Source: Paraburkholderia dioscoreae
Lineage (GTDB): Bacteria > Pseudomonadota > Gammaproteobacteria > Burkholderiales > Burkholderiaceae
DNA: 64,000 nt
Direction of reading: 5' to 3'
Assembly: GCF_902459535.1 (NCBI RefSeq)
Contig: NZ_LR699553.1
Span: 2,294,001 to 2,358,000, forward strand
This document shows positions 34,990 through 44,083 of this stretch, in pieces; positions within the stretch are counted from its first letter, which is position 1, and each line of letters starts with the position of its first letter. The notes below the pieces were generated by a model, which saw only the letters and a list, made by a program, of their open reading frames with translations, ran no database searches and had not been told where the DNA came from. Position numbers and translations under genes: made by a program.

Positions 34990-36321
34990 GTGAACTCAGA
35001 AGCAGCGAACCGTTCAGGCGAGCGTGACCCGTGGTCCGGCGACCAGGGCGGCATATCGGCTCCCGTCTCGCGTGCCGCGCCCGGTGGAGCGTCTACCCGA
35101 AGCGCGAAGGCGGCGGCGCCTGCCCCGTCTCCTGATCGGGAGATACCGCCGGGCGAATCGACTGCGGAGCGCCTTGCGGCCATCAGGGCCGCGCGCAACC
35201 CGCTGCTCGAAGCAGCTCGCCCTCTGTTGCGAGCGCTGGCGGATCTGCCCGTGCAGTTGAAACAGAACGAGACGGAACAGTTGCGAATCCTGCTGGAGCA
35301 GGAAGTGCGCATGTTCCAGAAACTTTGCGACCAGATCGGCATTCGCCGCGATCATATGCTCGGCGCACGCTATTGCCTGTGCACGGCACTCGACGAAGCC
35401 GCGATGCAAACGGTATGGGGCAAAGGCGGACAAACCGGCGTCGAATGGAATACCCAAGGACTGGCCACGCTTTTCCACGAAGATCGGCAAGGCGGCACCA
35501 AAGTCTATCTGCTGATTGGGCGGCTGATGAGCGATTCGCACGAACATCTCGACCTGCTCGAACTCATTTACCGGATTCTTAGCCTGGGCTTCGAAGGCCG
35601 CTACCGCTACGAGGCCGATGGGCGACGCAAACATGAAACCGTGCGTCAGCGGCTCTACAACGAGATCATGACGCGGCGCGGGAGTCTGGCCGTTGCGCTG
35701 TCACCGCACTGGCAATCGCAGGTGAAGGGCAAGCGCGTGTCGTTCTTCGACTTCCCGGTGTGGGTCACGCTTGCCGTTCTATCCGTCGTCCTGATCGGTC
35801 TGTTCGGCTATTTCAAATACGAGCTGCTGAACCGGAGCGCGGAGGTCCGCAAACAGATCGCCGACATCGGGCGCATGACGCCGCCTGCCACGCGCGCACT
35901 GCACCTCAAGGAACTGTTGAAGAACGAGATCGCCGCAGGCACGGTGAGCGTCGACGAAGACGCGCATCACAGCTCGGTGACGTTCCGCGGAGATTCGATG
36001 TTCCCGCCGGGAGCCGCGGCGGTGAAGACCTCGATGACGCCGTTGATCACGAAGATCGCAGGCGAAATTGCCAAGGTATCGGGCAAGGTATCGGTGTTGG
36101 GGTACACCGATAACGTGCCGATAAAAAGCCGTCAGTTCGCGTCGAACGCCGCGCTCTCCGAAGAGCGCGCCACGCAGATCATGCAGATGCTTCAGACAGC
36201 GGGCGTGCCGGCGGTCCGACTCGAAGCGGTGGGCAGGGGCGACGCCGATCCGGTCGGGGATAACACGACCGTGCAGGGCCGTGCGCAGAATCGCCGCGTC
36301 GAAATCACGGTCGCGCAATAG
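34990..36321 (+). CDS. tssL: type VI secretion protein TssL with C-terminal OmpA-like peptidoglycan-binding domain
   Basis: A 443-residue evolved TssL (DotU-OmpA fusion). The cytoplasmic DotU domain spans about residues 60-250 (NPLLEAARPLLRALADLP, YCLCTALDEAAMQTVWG, SDSHEHLDLLELIYRILSLGFEG). One transmembrane helix near 255-275 (VTLAVLSVVLIGLFGYF) follows. The periplasmic OmpA/MotB domain includes VSVLGYTDNVPIKS, ASNAALSEERA and GRGDADPVGDN...NRRVEI, which binds peptidoglycan and anchors the complex. The GTG at 34990 with AAAGG upstream is chosen; an ATG at 34939 is an alternative. Confidence 0.93.
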   Translation: MNSEAANRSGERDPWSGDQGGISAPVSRAAPGGASTRSAKAAAPAPSPDREIPPGESTAERLAAIRAARNPLLEAARPLLRALADLPVQLKQNETEQLRILLEQEVRMFQKLCDQIGIRRDHMLGARYCLCTALDEAAMQTVWGKGGQTGVEWNTQGLATLFHEDRQGGTKVYLLIGRLMSDSHEHLDLLELIYRILSLGFEGRYRYEADGRRKHETVRQRLYNEIMTRRGSLAVALSPHWQSQVKGKRVSFFDFPVWVTLAVLSVVLIGLFGYFKYELLNRSAEVRKQIADIGRMTPPATRALHLKELLKNEIAAGTVSVDEDAHHSSVTFRGDSMFPPGAAAVKTSMTPLITKIAGEIAKVSGKVSVLGYTDNVPIKSRQFASNAALSEERATQIMQMLQTAGVPAVRLEAVGRGDADPVGDNTTVQGRAQNRRVEITVAQ

Positions 36322-36325
36322 CCGC

Positions 36326-36392
36326 CAAGCAACAGCCGCCACACAATAACCATCAAGCAACGACCGCCACGCAACAACCGTCAAGCAATAGC
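36326..36392. repeat. 28-bp tandem repeat between tssL and tssM, about 2.4 copies
   Basis: Units begin with CAAGCAAC or CAAGCAAT at 36326, 36354 and 36382. The first two share most bases (core CCGCCACRCAAYAACC). The array starts 4 bases after the tssL stop and ends 31 bases before the tssM start. It is contiguous, without spacers, so it is not a CRISPR array. Confidence 0.85.
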
Positions 36393-36423
36393 GGATCAAA
36401 AAGGCCACTCGGGAAATTCAAGC

Positions 36424-39400
36424 ATGAAGAAGTTGTCGTTTCTGGTATCGCGCCAGTTCCTCGCTCTCGCCGCGTTGCTGGTTGTCGCGCTGGTGATCTG
36501 GTTTGTCGGTCCGCTCGTGGCGTTCGGCGGTCTGAAGCCGCTCGCAACCGTCGGCATGCGTGTGCTGGTGATCGCGCTCATGCTGGGCGGCGTGCTGCTA
36601 TGGCTGGCCGGTTGGTCCCCCAGTGTGTTCTTCGTGGCGCTACTGTGTCTGCTGATCTGGCAGGCCTCGCCGCTCCTTGCGTTCGGCCATGAACAACCGT
36701 TCATGCCCGCGTCGGCGCGTCTGATCGCGATTGCACTCGTACTGGCGATATTCGTCGTGTACTGGGCGTTCCGGCTCTGGCAGAAAATGCGCACCGACGC
36801 GCAATTCCTCAAAAGTCTGCTCGAATTCGGCGGCAAGAAGAAGGTCTCGCCCGCGGCGGAGCAACTGGATAACGTGCATGCGATCGTATCGGGCGCGCTG
36901 GCACGCCTGAAGGCAATGCGCACGGGAGCGCGTGGAATCGGGCGGCTGTTTCAGGGCAAACGCTACCTGTATGAACTGCCGTGGTACATCACGCTCGGCT
37001 CGCGGGGCTCCGGCAAAACAACCGCCCTGCTCAATGCAGGACTGCCGTTTCCCGTCGCGGCGCAGATGCAGCGCACCATCGGCGCTCTCGCCGGCACCGA
37101 GTCCGTCGACTGGTGGCTGACCAACGACGCGGTACTGATCGATACCGCGGGCCACTATACGCGGCATGGCACCTCGCAGCACGAGCGGCTATCGTCGGCG
37201 CTCGCTACTGCGACGACACAATCCGCCGACAAGGCGAAGCCTGCGTCGAAAAATGAAAACGCGAGCGACAAGGACAAAACGGTGGTGGCTCTCGCCGCGC
37301 AACCCGGCGCGGCGACAAGCTCCAGTACCATTCATCCCGACGCGGCCCGGTTGCGCGAGAAAACGGACGCGGATGAATGGTTCGGCTTTCTCGCGATGCT
37401 GCGCAAGCACCGGCCTCGCGCGCCGATCAACGGCACGATACTGACCCTCGAACTCGCCGTGCTGACCGGACTGGACGAGAACGCGCGCATGGCCGAAGCG
37501 GCCGCGTTGCGCGGACGTCTCGCGGAGCTGCGCGAAACGCTCGGCATCCGCTTTCCCGTCTATCTCGTCGTGACCAAAATGGACCGGCTGAGCGGCTTCA
37601 ACGAATACTTCGCTTCATTGACGGCCGAGGGGCGGGCCCAGTCCTGGGGTTTTACGCTGCCCTACGGCAAGGAGACCATTGCGGCCCAAGGCGTGCGGAC
37701 TCGCTGCGACGAGGAACTCAGCCTATTGACGACCCGTCTGGCCGACGGCGTCAACACGCGTTTGCAGGACGAATTCGATGCCACCCGACGCCGCCAGCTC
37801 GTCGCGCTATCCGAGGAGTTTGCTGCGCTGTCGCAACCGCTAGGCGAGTTGATCGAACGCGTGTTCCTCGACTCGCGTTACGACGACACGCAGCTTCACG
37901 CCACCCTGCGCGGCGTCTATTTCACGAGCGCGATTCAGGCAGGCGAGGCGCTGGTCGCCGAGCGGCGGACAATCGCCCAGCGGCTGTCGGCGTCGCCCGA
38001 TCGGGCGGCGGGCACGCGTGCGTCCAGACCGGCCGGCAATCAGAGCTACTTCCTGCACGACCTGCTTACCAAAGTCGTGTTCGCCGAATCACAGCTCGTG
38101 CGGCCGAACCTGCGCTGGGAATTCCGTTTCCGTCTGCTGCGGTTCGTCGGCCATACTCTCGCCGTGCTCCTTTTCGCATGGCTGGCAATTGGCCTGCGGC
38201 TCAGCTTCGGCCACAACGGCGACTATCTTTCCCTGATCGATCGCAAAACGCAGGCGCTGAGCGCAAAGGTCGCGCAACTGTACAAGGAGCCGAAAGCCGA
38301 AGCGATCCCCGATACGCTCACCGAGGCGCGCTATCTGCCGACCTTCCCGGGGCTCGACCTGTCGGACCCGGATAGCGCGTACCGCTTCGGTCTTTACACG
38401 GCGCCTGACGTCGTCACTGAAAGCAGCCGCACGTACGACATGCTTGAGGACAATCTTCTGCTGCCGCAGATCGTCCGGCGTGTAGAGGACGTCGTCTCGC
38501 AGGCGGTGGCAAACAGGGATTCGAAGGCGGCCTACGACGCGCTGCGCGTCTACCTGATGCTTTACGACAAGGCCAAATTCAACGCCGAAGACGTGAAAAC
38601 CTGGGTCCTCAACGACTGGGCGAACACGGATAGCGCGACGGCTTTCGGCGGCCGCGCCTCGATGATCGGGCACGTTCAGCAGCTCTTTTCAGGCAGTCGT
38701 GTGGTCCAGTCACCATTGATCCGCAACGATTCACTGGTGCAGCAGGCTCGCTCGTTTCTCGATGGCAGCAACGCCACGGAACGTCTGTACGAACGCGCGA
38801 GGACGGCGATGCAAAGAGAAGCGCCCGACGAATTCACGCTGATCCGCGCGGTCGGACCGCAAGCCGGACTCGTCTTCACGCGGGCGAGCGGCGCGCCGCT
38901 GTCGCGCGGCGTGCCGGGACTCTTCACCTTCGACGGATACCGGCAGCTGTTCGACAAGCGCCTGCCCGAGTTCGTCGAGGCCGCGCGGGACGACGACGCC
39001 TGGGTGATGGGCCGCTCCTATCTCGGCGAGGCTCAAAAAAAAACGGCTGAATTCGCCAGCACGGCGACCGGCGCCGACGACTCTTTGACCGACGCCATCC
39101 GCCGGCAATATCTGACGGAATACGCACGACAGTGGGACGCGTTTCTTGGCGATATCCGCACGGTCAGCGGAACCAGTCTGCAGTTCAACCTGCAGGTGCT
39201 GCGCAGCTTCGCGGCGCCGGATTCACCGCTGGCACGGCTCGCACGCGCGGCGGTGCGCGAGACCACGCTGACGCCGCCCGTCACGGCGGCGGACGGTTCC
39301 CTCTTGCAAAAGGCGGCGGACCAACTGAGCCAGAAAGCGGACAAGACACTCGGAATCCGGGCCTCGGAAATCGTCGAACGCGAGCTGGTCGATAGTCGCT

Positions 39401-40470
39401 TCGCCGCGCTGCGCGAGGTGGTCACGGGCAACGCGGATGCCCAGGCGGCCACCGCGCAAGCCGGCAAGACCGGTCTGGACGGCGTGACGAACCTGCTGAA
39501 CGACTACTACACCGCGTTGACGGTTGCCGACAACGCGCTCGCCAACAACAGCATGCCGCCGGCGAGCGACGCGGCGGCCAGGCTCAAGATGACCGCCAAT
39601 ACGATGCCGCCTCCGTTTCGCGCCGTGCTGCTGGCGCTAGCCGGCGACGGCTCGCGCGAGGTGAATCAGGGTATCGGCCAATTGCTGTCACGACAGATGC
39701 AGGCGGTGGTGGGCGACACCTGCCGTCTCACGATCGAAGGCAACTATCCGTTCGCCGCCGACAGCAGGCGCGAGGTCCGGATCGACGACTTCACGCGCGT
39801 CTTCGCGCAGGGCGGCGTCATCGACGACTTCTTCACGAAGACGCTCTCGACATTCGTGGACACGTCGGCGAAACCCTGGCGCTACAGGACGCTGGCCGGC
39901 GCCACCGAGCCTGTCCAGGGTCCGGACCTCGAACCCTTCCAGCACGCCAAGGCGATTCGCGAGATCTTCTTTGCCGACCCGGACCAGAAGCAGTTGTCCT
40001 GGAAGGCGGAGATCCGGATTCCCGAGCTCGATCCGACGATCACCGGCCTGATGATCGATATCGACGGTCAGACGACGCTCTATCAGCATGGGCCGGTTAC
40101 GTCGTTCCCGGTGACGTGGCCGGGCACACGCGGCGGGGTGCGCGCGGAGCTGACGGCCGAGCCGCGCATCCGGCCGGAGACTTCGACGCTTGCGGCGGAC
40201 GGGCCGTGGGCGCTGCTGCGGCTGGTCCAGAAAGGACAGGTGGTCGAGACCACGATACCCGGGCGCACACGGGTCGCCTTCGACTTCGACGGTCGCAAGG
40301 CCGTGCTCGATATCGCGGGTGTGGGCAGCGTCGCCAATCCGCTAACGAGCGATGTGCTGAAAACGTTCAGATGCCCGAGTTCGATGCCGATGCTCACCCT
40401 CACCGACAGCGGGCCGCCGCCCGGCTTGCCGCAGGCGGCAGCGCCCGCGGCGCCGGGCGTGCGCGATTGA
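36424..40470 (+). CDS. tssM: type VI secretion membrane-complex protein TssM (IcmF)
   Basis: A 1348-residue IcmF-family protein. The first 130 residues contain several predicted helices (SRQFLALAALLVVALVIWF, VLVIALMLGGVLLWLAG, IAIALVLAIFVVYWAF), and another lies near residue 575 (HTLAVLLFAWLAIGL). The cytoplasmic domain carries an intact Walker A, GSRGSGKT (residues 192-199), with a DTAGHYTRHG switch-like motif. The periplasmic part has the IcmF-related region and the C-terminal domain with WPGTRGG and WALLRLVQKG, which binds TssJ. Somewhat longer than many TssM. Last T6SS gene and convergent with copC. Confidence 0.95.
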   Translation: MKKLSFLVSRQFLALAALLVVALVIWFVGPLVAFGGLKPLATVGMRVLVIALMLGGVLLWLAGWSPSVFFVALLCLLIWQASPLLAFGHEQPFMPASARLIAIALVLAIFVVYWAFRLWQKMRTDAQFLKSLLEFGGKKKVSPAAEQLDNVHAIVSGALARLKAMRTGARGIGRLFQGKRYLYELPWYITLGSRGSGKTTALLNAGLPFPVAAQMQRTIGALAGTESVDWWLTNDAVLIDTAGHYTRHGTSQHERLSSALATATTQSADKAKPASKNENASDKDKTVVALAAQPGAATSSSTIHPDAARLREKTDADEWFGFLAMLRKHRPRAPINGTILTLELAVLTGLDENARMAEAAALRGRLAELRETLGIRFPVYLVVTKMDRLSGFNEYFASLTAEGRAQSWGFTLPYGKETIAAQGVRTRCDEELSLLTTRLADGVNTRLQDEFDATRRRQLVALSEEFAALSQPLGELIERVFLDSRYDDTQLHATLRGVYFTSAIQAGEALVAERRTIAQRLSASPDRAAGTRASRPAGNQSYFLHDLLTKVVFAESQLVRPNLRWEFRFRLLRFVGHTLAVLLFAWLAIGLRLSFGHNGDYLSLIDRKTQALSAKVAQLYKEPKAEAIPDTLTEARYLPTFPGLDLSDPDSAYRFGLYTAPDVVTESSRTYDMLEDNLLLPQIVRRVEDVVSQAVANRDSKAAYDALRVYLMLYDKAKFNAEDVKTWVLNDWANTDSATAFGGRASMIGHVQQLFSGSRVVQSPLIRNDSLVQQARSFLDGSNATERLYERARTAMQREAPDEFTLIRAVGPQAGLVFTRASGAPLSRGVPGLFTFDGYRQLFDKRLPEFVEAARDDDAWVMGRSYLGEAQKKTAEFASTATGADDSLTDAIRRQYLTEYARQWDAFLGDIRTVSGTSLQFNLQVLRSFAAPDSPLARLARAAVRETTLTPPVTAADGSLLQKAADQLSQKADKTLGIRASEIVERELVDSRFAALREVVTGNADAQAATAQAGKTGLDGVTNLLNDYYTALTVADNALANNSMPPASDAAARLKMTANTMPPPFRAVLLALAGDGSREVNQGIGQLLSRQMQAVVGDTCRLTIEGNYPFAADSRREVRIDDFTRVFAQGGVIDDFFTKTLSTFVDTSAKPWRYRTLAGATEPVQGPDLEPFQHAKAIREIFFADPDQKQLSWKAEIRIPELDPTITGLMIDIDGQTTLYQHGPVTSFPVTWPGTRGGVRAELTAEPRIRPETSTLAADGPWALLRLVQKGQVVETTIPGRTRVAFDFDGRKAVLDIAGVGSVANPLTSDVLKTFRCPSSMPMLTLTDSGPPPGLPQAAAPAAPGVRD

Positions 40471-40534
40471 ACTCGCGTGCTATGACCGGAAATGCGCGTC
40501 GCCCGATGAAGCCCGACGGACGGCGCAGTTCCGG

Positions 40535-40936
40535 TTACTTCACATTGAACGCGTAGTCGCCGTGGGTGCGGTGTCCGTCTGACGCGACGGCCACCCAATG
40601 CACCGTGTAGCGGCCCGCCGCGAGCGGCGGCAGCGGCACGGCGATCAGCGCCGGTTGATGCTCGTCGACCGCGGCTTTCTGCGCGTTGACCTGCTTGCCG
40701 CTCGCATCGGTCACTGTCAGCGAACTGAACGCCGCTTCGAGCGGCCCGTCGAAAATCACCCGCACCTGCGCGGGCGAGGCCACCGTCGCGCCCGCTCCCG
40801 GCTCCTGCTTCTGCGGGAATACATGCGCGAAGGCCATGCCCGCCATTGCGAGACCGGCGAGCGACGCCGCCAGTTTCGCTGCTGCGCGCAGGCCGCTGCG
40901 GCGACGGCTCCCGATCATGCTATTCATATTCATCAT
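40535..40936 (-). CDS. copC: CopC-domain periplasmic copper-binding protein
   Basis: A 133-residue exported protein. The signal peptide (LAASLAGLAMAGMAFA) is followed by AHVFPQKQEPGAGATVASPAQVRVIFDGPLEAAFSSLTV, the start of the CopC/YobA immunoglobulin-like fold, with the mature N-terminal His that binds Cu(II) in CopC. The C-terminus RYTVHWVAVASDGHRTHGDYAFNV is typical. AGGAGA lies 5 bases before a double ATG. Third gene of a minus-strand set with an outer-membrane protein and a DUF2946 protein. No CopD partner is seen here. Confidence 0.88.
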   Translation of the reverse strand: MMNMNSMIGSRRRSGLRAAAKLAASLAGLAMAGMAFAHVFPQKQEPGAGATVASPAQVRVIFDGPLEAAFSSLTVTDASGKQVNAQKAAVDEHQPALIAVPLPPLAAGRYTVHWVAVASDGHRTHGDYAFNVK

Positions 40937-40949
40937 GACTCTCCTGCTT

Positions 40950-41846
40950 TTACTGGAATAGAGGTTTGCCGATCGTCGTCGGCGCGACATCGTCGAAGAA
41001 GATATGCGCCTGGACCAGAATGCCCACGTGCGAGCCGCTCGCACGATTGATCGGCACTTGCGCCTCCACGCCGAACTGCCCGTAGCGGTTGATCCAGATA
41101 AAGCCCGGATTGACCGTGCCGGTGGTCTGCCCCTGGATGCGCGACAACGGAATCTCGACCAGCGGAATCAGATTCGCGAACGGCTGCGGCAGACCGACAT
41201 CGCGCACGTGCTGCTGCAGATACGGCAAGCTGTATTGCACCGTGAAACCGTAGTTGAATGCGTTCGGCTGTCCCGCGCCGGTGGTCAGCGCCGGTCCCGC
41301 TTCGCCCGTGATCGCGAGCGGACGCAGATACGCCAGCGAATCGGGCAGATCGCCCATGCCCTTGCCGGCGTAGATGGTCGGCGAGATCGTCGAGAAGTTG
41401 TCGGCGATCGCGCGGCTGCCCGTGCCGCCGAGTTCGGCATCCACGCCGATCGAGGTCATGAATTCGTGCGCGTCGTTGACGTACAGCAGGTACTTCAGGC
41501 CCACGCCGAAGTTGTCGAAGCCGCGCGCCCGCGGATTGTTCTGCATCGCATAGGTGCCGTCCACGGACACGGCGAGCCGCGGCGTGATCAGCTTGTCGTA
41601 CTCGAAGTCGAAGGTGTTGATGCTCTGGTCGCCGTTGTCGCCCGGCACGCGTTGATGGCCGAACTCGAGGTTGGCTTCGTCGCCCACGCCGGGGTCGTCC
41701 ACGGCCATCGTCGACGGAAAGATGCGATTGCCCGCAATCGCGTGGGCACTAACGGGTGAAGGCACGCACAACAGTGCGCCGGCGGCGGCCGCGACAAGCG
41801 ACGCCGCGCGCAGCGGTGTCCCGCTGCGCGTTGTCTGGGTAAGCAT
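40950..41846 (-). CDS. putative outer-membrane/periplasmic beta-rich protein of a copper-linked operon
   Basis: A 298-residue protein with a signal peptide (LRAASLVAAAAGALLCVPSPVSA), then an N-terminal HAIAGNRIFPSTMAVDDPGVGDE and many alternating hydrophobic strands with glycine and aromatic turns. It ends with VGILVQAHIFFDDVAPTTIGKPLFQ, where the final Phe-x-x-x-Phe pattern resembles that of an outer-membrane beta-barrel, although the protein ends in Gln. The start was taken as the ATG at 41846 before the signal peptide. It lies 13 bp upstream of copC. The substrate is not evident. Confidence 0.65.
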   Translation of the reverse strand: MLTQTTRSGTPLRAASLVAAAAGALLCVPSPVSAHAIAGNRIFPSTMAVDDPGVGDEANLEFGHQRVPGDNGDQSINTFDFEYDKLITPRLAVSVDGTYAMQNNPRARGFDNFGVGLKYLLYVNDAHEFMTSIGVDAELGGTGSRAIADNFSTISPTIYAGKGMGDLPDSLAYLRPLAITGEAGPALTTGAGQPNAFNYGFTVQYSLPYLQQHVRDVGLPQPFANLIPLVEIPLSRIQGQTTGTVNPGFIWINRYGQFGVEAQVPINRASGSHVGILVQAHIFFDDVAPTTIGKPLFQ

Positions 41847-41954
41847 GATCGATCCTGTTTCATGGGTCGTGACAAAGCTGGCGCGCACAGTCGCGAGGGA
41901 CGTGCGTCGGCAGCCGCGATGCACTCGATGCATCGCGCGTGATGAGTCGTCGAA

Positions 41955-42416
41955 TCAGGATGCGAACGGAGGGGCGCGGGGCTGCGCGAAGGTGAGCGGT
42001 TCGACGCGGCGCACGCTGTCGAAGCGGGTCGCGGCGGTGTGCTGCAAAGCACGGACGGTGACGACGAACAGTCCCTCGACGCTCGGCACGACGGGCATGT
42101 GGGCGAGCAGGCTGCAATAGCCGCAGGCATCGCCGTCGGACATGGCGGTGTGCTGGGTGTGATCGTTGCCCGGCTGATCGGGCGTAGAGGATGCGACCGA
42201 TGACGCCTCCGGCGCGTCGTCCCGCATCGCGTCCATTGAAGGTATCGAGTCCATCGAACCCGTGGACGCCATCGACGGCATATCGCAATGCTCGCCCGAC
42301 ATGGCGCTTTCATCGCTGCGGGCGGCGAGCGTATGCGAGATCGTCGGAGCGAGCGTGGCCATCAGGATCGCGAACAATCCCAGCCAACTGCCGATCTTCC
42401 GATAGAAACGACTCAC
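41955..42416 (-). CDS. DUF2946 family protein
   Basis: A 153-residue protein with an N-terminal membrane segment (KIGSWLGLFAILMATLAPTI), a Met/His/Asp-rich middle (repeated SMDS-, MPSM- and HTQHTAM segments) and the DUF2946 motif DACGYCSLLAHMP with a C-x-x-C pair. The Met/His/Cys content fits copper binding in the periplasm. It lies 108 bp upstream of the outer-membrane gene and on the same strand. Members often accompany copper-resistance or copper-acquisition genes, so a metal role is inferred. Confidence 0.75.
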   Translation of the reverse strand: MSRFYRKIGSWLGLFAILMATLAPTISHTLAARSDESAMSGEHCDMPSMASTGSMDSIPSMDAMRDDAPEASSVASSTPDQPGNDHTQHTAMSDGDACGYCSLLAHMPVVPSVEGLFVVTVRALQHTAATRFDSVRRVEPLTFAQPRAPPFAS

Positions 42417-42712
42417 GATGCGCCCGGCGACACGATGGGAAGCTGTCGCGGATTATGCCACGGCTACCCGCGCATTCCGCCTGCCGAGGCACACGTTACG
42501 GCGGGCATTTCATCGAGCCGCCAGGCACGCGCCGCGCCACGCCACATCTTCGAACGTCGGATGTCGGCCGCCCGCTCTCCTGCCAGCCCCGTTTGCGTCA
42601 CCGCACGGCGAAAACTTTGCCCGCCCCGGGGTCAATAGAGCAAACTGCCGACGGCAAACGCGCCACGGACAGTGGACAATGCGATCATCCCGGCTCCCGG
42701 CACGGAGTATCC

Positions 42713-44065
42713 ATGAAAGCGCAGCGCCCGCGTCCCCCACACTTCAATGGCGAACAGCCGCATGCCGAGTGGCGCGATCACACGTTGCCTTATATCGTCG
42801 TGGCCGTGGTCATCGTGCTCGTGGTTACGCTGATCGTCTGGCTGATCGATCCGGCGCCGCCCAAAACGATCACCATGAGCGCCGGTCCGCACGACAGCTC
42901 ATTTCTCGTCGCCGCGGAACAGTACCGGAAAATCCTTGCCCGCAACGGCATCACGCTGAACGTGCTGGAGTCCGACGGCTCCGTGCAGAACCTGCACCGT
43001 CTGCTGGATCCGAAGCAGCATGTCGATATCGCCTTCGTGCAGGGTGGCGTAGCCGACGGCCTCAACACTTCGTCGCTGATGTCGCTCGGCAGCGTCTTCT
43101 ATATTCCGGTGGTGGTGTTCTATCGCGGCGCGGGCCTGAGCCAGCTTTCGCAACTGGAAGGCAAACGGATCGCGGTGGGCCGCGAAGGCAGCGGCACGCG
43201 ACTGCTGGCGCTCAAACTGCTGGATGCCAACGGTATCGAGCCGGGCGGCAACACCGCACTGGTGCCGAGCGACGGCTTGCAGGCCGCCACCCAGCTCGTG
43301 GCGGGTGAAGTGGACGCGGCAATCCTGAGCGGCGACTCCGCAACCCGTGGCCTGATGCTGCGCCTGCTCAAGGTGCCGGGCGTTTCGGTCATGAACTTCG
43401 CCGAAGCGAGCGCCTATACGCGCCTCTTTCCCTATCTGGACGAAATCGACCTGCCGGTCGGCGTGCTGGATCTGAAGCGCACCATTCCGCCCGAAACGGT
43501 GCATCTGATCAGCCCGACGGTCGAACTGGTGGCCCGCAACACACTGCATCCGGCCATCTCCGACCTGCTGATCGAAGCGGCGCAGGAAGTGCACGGCATG
43601 CCGGGGTTATTGCAGCGCGCGGGGCAATTCCCGAGTCCGGTGGTGCGTGAATATCAGATCAGCGAGGACGCGCAGCGCTACTACAAGACGGGCAAGAGCT
43701 TTCTCTACCGCACGCTGCCGTTCTGGCTGGCGAGCATCGGCGACCGCACGCTGGTTCTGCTGCTGCCGGTGGCCGTGCTGCTGTTTCCGGCCATGCGCCT
43801 GATTCCGGCGCTGTACCGCTGGCGGGTGCGCTCACGCATCTATCGCTATTATGGTTCGCTGATTGCGATCGAACGCGGCGCGCTCGCCGATTCGACCGAC
43901 GAGGAGCGCAAGCGGCTCTTCGCGGAACTGGATCAGATCGAGGATTCGTTGAACCGGCTGCGCATGCCGCTCGCTTACGCCGACGCGTTCTATGTGCTGC
44001 GCGAACACGTCGGGTTCGTGCGCAGCCGGCTAGGGGCTGCGTCGCGGCAAGGCAGCCACCCCTAG
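42713..44065 (+). CDS. TAXI-family TRAP transporter solute-binding protein, membrane anchored
   Basis: A 450-residue protein with an N-terminal anchor helix (YIVVAVVIVLVVTLIVWLI) followed by a TAXI domain (TITMSAGPHDSSFLVAAEQY, LGSVFYIPVVVFYRGAGLSQL, LEGKRIAVGREGSGT). A second membrane segment (RTLVLLLPVAVLLFPAMRLI) precedes a C-terminal cytoplasmic helical tail. GGAG lies 6 bases before the ATG. No TRAP permease gene (DctM-type) is nearby, so it is an orphan; the substrate is unknown. The stop codon lies inside a terminator hairpin. Confidence 0.82.
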   Translation: MKAQRPRPPHFNGEQPHAEWRDHTLPYIVVAVVIVLVVTLIVWLIDPAPPKTITMSAGPHDSSFLVAAEQYRKILARNGITLNVLESDGSVQNLHRLLDPKQHVDIAFVQGGVADGLNTSSLMSLGSVFYIPVVVFYRGAGLSQLSQLEGKRIAVGREGSGTRLLALKLLDANGIEPGGNTALVPSDGLQAATQLVAGEVDAAILSGDSATRGLMLRLLKVPGVSVMNFAEASAYTRLFPYLDEIDLPVGVLDLKRTIPPETVHLISPTVELVARNTLHPAISDLLIEAAQEVHGMPGLLQRAGQFPSPVVREYQISEDAQRYYKTGKSFLYRTLPFWLASIGDRTLVLLLPVAVLLFPAMRLIPALYRWRVRSRIYRYYGSLIAIERGALADSTDEERKRLFAELDQIEDSLNRLRMPLAYADAFYVLREHVGFVRSRLGAASRQGSHP

Positions 44066-44083
44066 GGGGGTGGCGGTTTTTTT
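44055..44083 (+). terminator. rho-independent terminator overlapping the TAXI gene stop codon
   Basis: Stem GCCACCCC with GGGGTGGC and a 4-base loop, then GG and seven T residues (44077-44083). The loop includes part of the TAG stop codon, and the T-tract reaches the last base of the convergent proQ-like gene. Confidence 0.85.

Noticed and set aside
36326..36392. Possible CRISPR array
   Set aside because: Repeat units are directly adjacent with no spacers, only 2.4 copies, and no cas genes.
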